This document shows positions 24,043 through 29,611 of a DNA stretch of 40,229 nucleotides, piece by piece. The position numbers and the translations under genes are program-made. Numbering within the stretch: the first letter of the stretch is position 1; each line of letters opens with the position of its first letter. Below the pieces are notes generated by a model. That model was not told the origin of the DNA and did not search any database. It saw only the letters and a program-made list of their open reading frames with translations. The stretch comes from Chitinophagaceae bacterium (GTDB lineage Bacteria > Bacteroidota > Bacteroidia > Chitinophagales > Chitinophagaceae): NCBI GenBank assembly GCA_016787085.1, contig JAEUVJ010000033.1, positions 1 through 40,229 of the forward strand, in the 5' to 3' direction.

Positions 24043-25932
24043 ATGAAAACAATCACCCTCCGTAAAAGGCTTTCAGAAAGTCGCTACGGAAACCTTAAGA
24101 GAAAAGGAATACTTTCCTTTTTACTGATGCTCTTCCTGTGCAGTTTTGCTGTGGCGCAAAACTCTGCTAACATTATTGTTGCACCCGCTTCAACAACTAC
24201 GGCCCCGGGTCAGAACTTCACAGTACAAGTAAGAGTTGATTTTACAACTCTGCCAGCTACTTCATCAGTTGATGCAGTAGAAATACACCTGACATTCGAC
24301 AAGACAAAACTCGAAGTAGCGTCTATTACCAAACCTTCATCAGCCATTATGCCTAATGAAGCGATACCATTGCAGACAATCGGCACCATAAATAGTAATG
24401 GAAAAATAGATTATGCAGCTTTTGCCTTGAGCAATTTCCCGACATCTGACTTTGACTTACTAAGCATCAATTTTAATGTTATCGGCGGAGCCGGAACTAC
24501 TACACCGCTGACATTCCTTACCACATTTCCTAATACGACAGACGCACAAAGAGCCGGATCATCTATATTAGGAAGCCTGGGAAATGGCACTGTTGACATT
24601 CAGTCTGTCAGTTGCTCTCCTCCTACTGCTACCATTTCAGCCTCATCGGGCGCTGCTACCTGTAATGGTCAGCCTGTATCACTTAGATTAGACAATGCAA
24701 CAGGCACCAGCCCTTATACATTAGTAGTAAATGGCGTTTCTTATCCCGCTACTGTAGGGAATGTTTTTGCTACGATCCCTTTTCCGGAAACGACCATCTG
24801 GCCTTCCAATCCTACTCCTGCATCACCCAACAGTGATGATGGACAAGCCATCGAGGTCGGTATCAAATTCAGGTCATCACAGAACGGCTTTATCAAGGGC
24901 ATCCGCTTTTACAACGGCAATACCAATACCGGAACTTATACAGCCAAACTCTGGAACTACGGCACTTCCACGCTTATCGCCAGCGCTGTGGTGGTTCCCG
25001 GTCTGAACGGCTGGTCGCAGGTTGCCTTCTCCTCTCCTGTTCCTGTTACCGCCAACACTACGTATATCGCTTCTTACCACTCTACTTCGGGCAAATATGC
25101 CAACACCGATAATTATTTTAACAGCGCCGCGACTAACGGCCCACTGACTGCATTGGCCAATGGCACCGATGGCCCTAATGGCGTGTATCGCTATGGCGGT
25201 GGCGGCACTATTCCTTCCAGCACTTTTGCTGCCGCTAACTACTGGGTTGACCCGATCTTTGTAGCCAACACCAATACAATTAACCTCACCAGCGTGACCG
25301 ATGCGGCAGGCTGTAATGTAACTGGTAGCCCCCTGCAGCAGATAAATGTGTTCTCGGCTGATTGCAGCACCCTGCCTGTTACCCTGCTCAACCTGTCTGC
25401 TACACCCGGCAACCACAAGGTGACATTGAAGTGGACCACTTCTTCGGAGATCAACAACCGTGGTTTTGATGTACAGCGCAGCGAAGATGGCAGTACCTGG
25501 ACCACCATAGGTTTTGTGGCCGGCGCCGGCAACAGCAACTTTACTGTCAATTACAATTTCACCGATAACAACCTGGAGCCCAGAAAATATTTCTATCGTT
25601 TGAAACAAGTGGATGCAGATGAACGCTTCAGGTATTCCGCGATCGTTGCGGTAACCCTGAACGGCAAAGCAGAATACCTGCTCGGACAGAACTATCCAAA
25701 CCCGGTAACAGCGGGTACAGCCACTATCCAGTTTGTATTGCCCAGAACAGAAAAAGTGAATCTCTCGCTCTTTGATATCAATGGCCGCCTGATGCAGGTA
25801 TTGGTGAACGGATCGAAAGATGCGGGCGCCCATGCCATCCGCTTTGATGCAGGCCTTTTATCAAAAGGCGTTTACTACTATAAAATGCAGGCCGGTGATT
25901 TCAGCGATGTGAAAAAACTGACCATACAGTAA
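24043..25932 (+). CDS. cohesin-domain protein with DUF4082 and T9SS sorting domain
   Basis: A 629-residue protein. The signal peptide ends AVA-Q at 38/39. Residues 41-187 read as a cohesin-like beta-sandwich: IIVAPASTTTAPGQNFTVQV, AVEIHLTFDKTKLEVASI, DLLSINFNVIGGAG, ending SLGNGTVDI. This is the order of conserved strands in cohesins. Residues 191-244 and 409-438 are the two halves of one Ig-like module (ATCNGQPVSLRLDNATGTSP / INLTSVTDAAGCNVTGSP), with a DUF4082 domain (245-408) inserted between them. A fibronectin III-like domain (444-540; VTLKWTTSSEINNRGFDVQR) leads to a T9SS type A sorting domain (545-629; NYPNP motif, ending SDVKKLTIQ). It starts 49 bp after the dockerin gene with no terminator between. 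It is probably a surface scaffold receiving the dockerin protein. The cohesin call is from sequence pattern, not a search. Confidence 0.82.
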   Translation: MKTITLRKRLSESRYGNLKRKGILSFLLMLFLCSFAVAQNSANIIVAPASTTTAPGQNFTVQVRVDFTTLPATSSVDAVEIHLTFDKTKLEVASITKPSSAIMPNEAIPLQTIGTINSNGKIDYAAFALSNFPTSDFDLLSINFNVIGGAGTTTPLTFLTTFPNTTDAQRAGSSILGSLGNGTVDIQSVSCSPPTATISASSGAATCNGQPVSLRLDNATGTSPYTLVVNGVSYPATVGNVFATIPFPETTIWPSNPTPASPNSDDGQAIEVGIKFRSSQNGFIKGIRFYNGNTNTGTYTAKLWNYGTSTLIASAVVVPGLNGWSQVAFSSPVPVTANTTYIASYHSTSGKYANTDNYFNSAATNGPLTALANGTDGPNGVYRYGGGGTIPSSTFAAANYWVDPIFVANTNTINLTSVTDAAGCNVTGSPLQQINVFSADCSTLPVTLLNLSATPGNHKVTLKWTTSSEINNRGFDVQRSEDGSTWTTIGFVAGAGNSNFTVNYNFTDNNLEPRKYFYRLKQVDADERFRYSAIVAVTLNGKAEYLLGQNYPNPVTAGTATIQFVLPRTEKVNLSLFDINGRLMQVLVNGSKDAGAHAIRFDAGLLSKGVYYYKMQAGDFSDVKKLTIQ

Positions 25933-25965
25933 TTGTCATATACTTTTCTTTTTAGTAAATGGAAG

Positions 25966-25995
25966 CCCTCCTGTTTCACACAGGAGGGTTTTTTT
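25966..25995 (+). terminator. terminator of the dockerin-cohesin operon
   Basis: CCCTCCTG (25966-25973) and CAGGAGGG (25981-25988) form an 8-bp GC-rich stem (9 with the next T-A pair), followed by seven T. It lies 34 nt after the cohesin gene. Confidence 0.9.
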
Positions 25996-26044
25996 GCTTC
26001 GGCCTGCTGAAAGATACTATTGGTTTGGATTAACTACTTGCAGG

Positions 26045-26057
26045 CCTCGCAATGACG
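26045..26057. repeat. fragment resembling a CGTCATTGCGAGG dispersed repeat
   Basis: CCTCGCAATGACG reads CGTCATTGCGAGG on the other strand, the start of a small repeat I remember from many bacterial genomes. Only this fragment is present. It is followed by CTTGTTTCTTGTGCCTTG words like those at 32201-32235 (reversed). Confidence 0.4.
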
Positions 26058-26089
26058 ACTCTTGTTTCTTGTGCCTTGCCCCTTAATCT

Positions 26090-26097
26090 TATCTTTG
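26090..26097 (+). promoter_or_regulatory. -7 box TATCTTTG for msrC-acyP, 4 nt before the ATG
   Basis: Full TAnnTTTG match. Only four bases separate it from the ATG at 26102, so the expected transcription start falls at or inside the start codon, pointing to a leaderless message. Confidence 0.55.
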
Positions 26098-26101
26098 CCT
26101 C

Positions 26102-26590
26102 ATGGCAGAAGACTTAACTATCACTACAGGGAACAAGACAGAACAATATCAATCACTCCTTCCGCAGATCAAAGGGCTGATGGAAGGGGAAACAGATACG
26201 ATTGCCAATCTGGCGAATGTAGCGGCAGCATTAAAGGAACAGTTCGGCTGGCTATGGGTGGGGTTTTATATTGTAAGATCAGCAGAGAACAAGCAGGAAG
26301 AGCTTATAGTGGGGCCTTTCCAGGGGCCTGTTGCCTGCACAAGAATAAGAAAAGGGAAAGGGGTCTGCGGCACCAGCTGGGCCGAAGCAAAGACAGTCAT
26401 CGTTCCGGATGTTGAACAATTTCCGGGACATATTGCCTGCAGCAGTTTATCCCGGTCGGAGATCGTAGTACCGGTGATCAGGAACAATAAAGTAGTAGCT
26501 GTATTGGATGTGGACAGTGCCGAACTCAACCAGTTTGATACCACCGACCAGCAATACCTCGAAGAGATCGTGAACCTGATCCCGTTCTGA
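26102..26590 (+). CDS. msrC: free methionine-(R)-sulfoxide reductase (GAF domain)
   Basis: A 162-residue single GAF-domain protein of the fRMsr family (E. coli YebR/MsrC), which reduces free methionine-R-sulfoxide in the cytoplasm. The family fingerprint is clear: WVGFYIV, VGPFQGPVACTRIRKGKGVCGTSW, DVEQFPGHIACSSLSRSEIVVPV, VLDVDSAELNQFDTTDQQ. The three catalytic and resolving cysteines are C79, C89 and C113, at the conserved spacing. The ATG at 26102 is used because a -7 box lies just in front. acyP follows after a single base, so the two are certainly co-transcribed. Confidence 0.94.
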   Translation: MAEDLTITTGNKTEQYQSLLPQIKGLMEGETDTIANLANVAAALKEQFGWLWVGFYIVRSAENKQEELIVGPFQGPVACTRIRKGKGVCGTSWAEAKTVIVPDVEQFPGHIACSSLSRSEIVVPVIRNNKVVAVLDVDSAELNQFDTTDQQYLEEIVNLIPF

Positions 26591-26591
26591 C

Positions 26592-26864
26592 ATGCCGAAA
26601 ACTGTTTCCATCATAGTAACGGGAAAAGTACAGGGCGTTTTTTACAGGCAAAGCGCCAAAGAAACGGCGTCATTGCTTGACATCACCGGAGAGGTCAGGA
26701 ATATGCCGGATGGGTCTGTGCATATCATTGCTACCGGAAATCATGACCAGTTGAAAAAATTAATCCAATGGTGTAAGCAAGGCCCGCCGCGGGCAAGAGT
26801 GGATGATGTTGTAATCAAAGAGCTTTCTTTAGATCTGTTTGAGAAATTCAGCATTGTGAGATGA
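26592..26864 (+). CDS. acyP: acylphosphatase
   Basis: A 90-residue acylphosphatase, the standard length, hydrolysing carboxyl-phosphate bonds such as acetyl phosphate or 1,3-bisphosphoglycerate. The active-site loop VTGKVQGVFYRQ carries the phosphate-binding Arg19. The second catalytic residue, Asn37, is in GEVRNMPDGSVHI. The usual GPPRARVDDV segment follows near residue 70. The ATG lies one base after the msrC stop (TGACATG), an arrangement suited to translational coupling. No separate promoter is seen. Confidence 0.95.
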   Translation: MPKTVSIIVTGKVQGVFYRQSAKETASLLDITGEVRNMPDGSVHIIATGNHDQLKKLIQWCKQGPPRARVDDVVIKELSLDLFEKFSIVR

Positions 26865-26880
26865 ACGCAGAAAAACAGGC

Positions 26881-26917
26881 AATGCTTATTAACTATTGAC
26901 CATTGCCTATTGCCTTT
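26881..26917 (-). repeat. AT-rich word tract at the end of the threonine dehydrogenase-like gene
   Basis: On the minus strand the last codons and stop (AGG CAA TAG) lead into GCAATGG, TCAATAG, TTAATAAGCATTG. The words match those after the stops at 628 and 2240, and the stop codon is part of the tract. Confidence 0.55.
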
Positions 26918-27854
26918 CGAGGTTCTCCAGCATATCCTTTGTCATCGCTTTCAGGTCATAGTCTTCTTTCCACCCCCAGTCATTTCTTGCTACCCTGTCA
27001 TCAATGCTCTGCGGCCAGCTATCCGCAATGGCCTGGCGATAATCGGGTTTATAAGCAATAGAAAAATCAGGAATATGCTTTTTTATCTCAGCAGCAATTT
27101 CCCTGGGCGAAAAACTCATGCCAGATAAATTATATGAAGTACGGATGGATATCTTATCTGCCGGGGCTTCCATTAATTCAATAGTTGCCCGGATAGCATC
27201 CGGCATATACATCATTGGCAGGTACGTATCTTCTTTCAGGAAACTGGTATATTTTTTTTCCTCCAGCGCCTCATGAAATATTTCTACTGCATAATCCGTA
27301 GTACCGCCGCCCGGCGCTGATTTATAAGAGATCAAACCGGGATAACGAAGGCTTCTTACATCCACAGCAAACCGGTGATGAAAATAATTGCACCAGAACT
27401 CACCGGCATATTTACTGATACCATATACCGTAGTGGGTTCAATGATCGTTTGCTGCGGGCAGTTTTGTTTGGGAGAGGTAGGCCCGAATACAGCAATAGA
27501 GGAAGGCCAATACACTTTATGCAGCTTCTCTTCTCTTGCTATATCCAGTACATTCAGCAGCCCGGTCATATTCAGGTTCCAGGCGAGACCGGGATTTTTT
27601 TCGCCGGTGGCAGAGAGAATGGCGGCCAGCAAGTAGATCTGTGTAATGTTTTGCCGGATCACCTGCACATGCAGCATTTCTTTATTCATCACATCGAGTG
27701 AAACATAAGGCCCCGTCCCTTCCAGCAACGGGTTCTGCTCCCGCAGATCGGAAGCGATCACATTGGCATTGCCATATATTTTACGAAGACCGAGAGTAAG
27801 CTCCACCCCTATTTGCCCGGAGGCGCCGATGACGAGTATTTTTTCTTTGACCAT
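26907..27854 (-). CDS. NAD-dependent epimerase/dehydratase, probable L-threonine 3-dehydrogenase (short-chain type)
   Basis: A 315-residue extended short-chain dehydrogenase. The N-terminal Rossmann motif is KILVIGASGQIGVELTLGLR (GxxGxxG), with an acidic ASDLRE end of the second strand favouring NAD. The catalytic Ser is in WPSSIAVFGP and the Tyr-x3-Lys in VYGISKYAGEFW. Segments RSLRYPGLISYKSAPGGGTTDYAVEIF, YLPMMYMPDAIRATIELM and SYNLSGMSFSPREIAAEIKKHIP match the UDP-galactose-epimerase-like threonine dehydrogenases of Bacteroidota. These oxidise L-threonine to 2-amino-3-ketobutyrate. A nucleotide-sugar epimerase is the alternative. I use ATG 27854; the ATG at 27872 and the frame start at 27875 would lie upstream of or within the promoter box at 27873-27880. 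It diverges from kdsA. Confidence 0.82.
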   Translation of the reverse strand: MVKEKILVIGASGQIGVELTLGLRKIYGNANVIASDLREQNPLLEGTGPYVSLDVMNKEMLHVQVIRQNITQIYLLAAILSATGEKNPGLAWNLNMTGLLNVLDIAREEKLHKVYWPSSIAVFGPTSPKQNCPQQTIIEPTTVYGISKYAGEFWCNYFHHRFAVDVRSLRYPGLISYKSAPGGGTTDYAVEIFHEALEEKKYTSFLKEDTYLPMMYMPDAIRATIELMEAPADKISIRTSYNLSGMSFSPREIAAEIKKHIPDFSIAYKPDYRQAIADSWPQSIDDRVARNDWGWKEDYDLKAMTKDMLENLERQ

Positions 27855-27872
27855 AACAAGCAGATAATTCAT

Positions 27873-27880
27873 CAAATGTA
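27873..27880 (-). promoter_or_regulatory. -7 box TACATTTG for the threonine dehydrogenase-like gene
   Basis: Minus-strand TACATTTG is a full TAnnTTTG match, 18 nt before the ATG at 27854. If used, longer in-frame starts cannot be translated. Confidence 0.5.
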
Positions 27881-27953
27881 AAATGCAAACGGAAGAATAT
27901 AAAATGTAAAAAACAGGTCCTTTGGCAATCTATCAAATCCGGCGACTATAGGT

Positions 27954-27961
27954 TACTTTTG
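27954..27961 (+). promoter_or_regulatory. -7 box TACTTTTG for kdsA, 4 nt before the ATG
   Basis: Full TAnnTTTG match with only CGGC between it and the ATG at 27966. Same layout as msrC, ftsK and pyrF; a leaderless message is likely. Confidence 0.55.
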
Positions 27962-27965
27962 CGGC

Positions 27966-28787
27966 ATGAAACATTTTTTGAGCACTCTGTTCAGCGGTCA
28001 ATCATACGATCCGGGTAATTTTTTCCTCATCGCCGGCCCCTGTGTAGTAGAAAGTGAAGAACTGGTCATGGAAGTAGCGGAGAAGGTCTCAGGCCTGTGC
28101 AAAAACCTCGGCATCCCTTATGTTTTCAAAGCTTCTTATCGCAAAGCCAACCGTACCAGCGCCGGTTCATTTACGGGCATTGGTGATGAAGCTGCACTGG
28201 CATTGGTAAAAAAAGTTGGAGAAAAATATAAACTGCCCGTTACATCGGATATACATGCACACGAAGAAGCGGCTATAGCCGCAAAGTATATTGATATTTT
28301 ACAGATACCGGCTTTTCTCTGCAGGCAAACAGACCTGCTGGCAGCAGCAGCGGAAACGGGAAAGATCGTCAATGTAAAGAAAGGGCAATTCTTAAGCGGC
28401 CCGGCGATGAAATTTGCCGTAGAGAAAATAAAGAATGCAGGCAACGATAAGATCATTCTCACGGAAAGAGGCACCACCTTCGGCTACCAGGACCTCGTGG
28501 TGGATTTTCGCAATATACCCTGGATGAAGGAACATGATACACCGGTAGTAATGGATGTTACCCATTCATTGCAACAACCCAATCAAACATCCGGCGTAAC
28601 GGGTGGTAACCCGCAACTGATCGGCACGATTGCCAAGGCAGCCATTGCCACCGGCGCTGACGGTTTATTTATCGAAACACACCCCAACCCGGCCGTAGCT
28701 AAAAGCGATGGCGCCAATATGCTGCGATTAGATCTGCTGGAAGGGCTGTTACAACAACTGGTAAAACTCAGGAAGGCTGTTCAATAG
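27966..28787 (+). CDS. kdsA: 3-deoxy-8-phosphooctulonate synthase (KDO-8-phosphate synthase)
   Basis: A 273-residue enzyme condensing arabinose-5-phosphate with phosphoenolpyruvate to KDO-8-phosphate for lipopolysaccharide core synthesis. Conserved segments include FLIAGPCVVESEE, FKASYRKANRTSAGSFTGIG, TSDIHAHEEA, ILQIPAFLCRQTDLL, NVKKGQFLSGPAMKFAVEKI, ILTERGTTFGY, VVMDVTHSLQQPN and GLFIETHPNPAVAKSDGANML. Cys26 in AGPC is the residue that marks the metal-dependent class, where metal-independent enzymes such as that of E. coli have Asn. So this one probably needs a divalent metal. It converges on lolA, with a hairpin between them. Confidence 0.96.
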   Translation: MKHFLSTLFSGQSYDPGNFFLIAGPCVVESEELVMEVAEKVSGLCKNLGIPYVFKASYRKANRTSAGSFTGIGDEAALALVKKVGEKYKLPVTSDIHAHEEAAIAAKYIDILQIPAFLCRQTDLLAAAAETGKIVNVKKGQFLSGPAMKFAVEKIKNAGNDKIILTERGTTFGYQDLVVDFRNIPWMKEHDTPVVMDVTHSLQQPNQTSGVTGGNPQLIGTIAKAAIATGADGLFIETHPNPAVAKSDGANMLRLDLLEGLLQQLVKLRKAVQ

Positions 28788-28798
28788 CAAAAATAAAA

Positions 28799-28818
28799 GG
28801 GAGGCAAAATTGCCTCCC
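28799..28818 (-). terminator. terminator between kdsA and lolA, mainly for lolA
   Basis: GGGAGGCA / TGCCTCCC stem with a 4-nt AAAT loop. On the minus strand it is followed by TTTTATTTTTG, a good T-tract 26 nt after the lolA stop. The plus-strand side lacks a T-run. Confidence 0.75.
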
Positions 28819-28843
28819 TGCCATTACAATTATTCAGTTCAGT

Positions 28844-29494
28844 TTACCTCAGGTCCACTTCTTCCACCCCCGGGTATTTTTTCTTGTCAAAAACAAATAC
28901 ATTATCTGCCATCGCAGCATTTGTCTTCATACTGCTGACGGTATAGGTATAGCGGTTGCCTCCGTTCTCCAGCACCCTGGTACTGTAAATGGTCTTGGCT
29001 GCTTTGTCTATCTGCAAATATACTTTATGAAAATTCTTGCTCTTATCAGTAGGCGTCATTTCGATCTCCTGGATCGTTTTGGTACCGGCTTTTTTCTCTC
29101 CGTTCAGGATATATAAGAAGTCCTTGTCATAGAAATTGGTGAATAATTTTTGCGGGGTAATACCGTTGCCTGAAGGATCAATCGTACTGATCGTTACCTC
29201 GTTGCTGCTTTTATCGTAACTCCACACTGTTTTACCATCAGAGAAAATTTCCTGGCTGCCAAAACTAACTTTATACTTTGTCCCCTTCATCCAGATAGTG
29301 CCGGTCTTGGTTGACATGGCCTTTCCTTTGGCATCCTCTACCTTATATGTGAACCCTGCCTGGACTGTTGTAAATGTTTTGAATTTGGCGCTGACCGCAT
29401 CCAGCACCTTTTTTGCCTCGGGGTCACTGCTTCCTTGCGCAAAGACTATGGCACTTAAACCTGTCAGAACCAGCACAGAATAAAACTTCCTCAT
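28844..29494 (-). CDS. lolA: outer-membrane lipoprotein carrier LolA-like protein
   Basis: A 216-residue periplasmic protein with signal peptide MRKFYSVLVLTGLSAIVFA cut before QG. The mature part has the LolA pattern: an N-terminal helix (AKKVLDAVSAKFKTFTTVQAGF), then antiparallel strands GTIWMKGTKYKVSFGSQEIFSDGKTVWSYDKSSNEVTIS, the PQKLFTNFYDKDFLYIL region, and VYLQIDKAAKTIYSTRVLENGG. LolA ferries lipoproteins across the periplasm to the outer membrane. In Bacteroidota several LolA-like proteins exist, and this may not be the main carrier, so the symbol is provisional. It has its own -7 box at 29535-29542 and lies downstream of ftsK on the same strand, 117 bp away. Confidence 0.85.
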   Translation of the reverse strand: MRKFYSVLVLTGLSAIVFAQGSSDPEAKKVLDAVSAKFKTFTTVQAGFTYKVEDAKGKAMSTKTGTIWMKGTKYKVSFGSQEIFSDGKTVWSYDKSSNEVTISTIDPSGNGITPQKLFTNFYDKDFLYILNGEKKAGTKTIQEIEMTPTDKSKNFHKVYLQIDKAAKTIYSTRVLENGGNRYTYTVSSMKTNAAMADNVFVFDKKKYPGVEEVDLR

Positions 29495-29534
29495 TCGTAT
29501 TGCTTTTTATTAAAATATCTCCCCTCAGGGCGTG

Positions 29535-29542
29535 CAAAAATA
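29535..29542 (-). promoter_or_regulatory. -7 box TATTTTTG for lolA
   Basis: Minus-strand TATTTTTG is a full TAnnTTTG match, 40 nt before the lolA ATG. Confidence 0.45.
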
Positions 29543-29611
29543 AGTAATTACAAACAACAGACTGGTGATGATTATTGCGGGTTGCAAGCAGATTAATTTC
29601 TTAACCATATA

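Noticed and set aside
24877..25833. Long minus-strand open frame (318 codons) inside the cohesin gene
   Set aside because: It is the complement of a low-stop, Ala/Gly/Thr-rich secreted-protein sequence. It has no recognisable domain or membrane pattern and no promoter.
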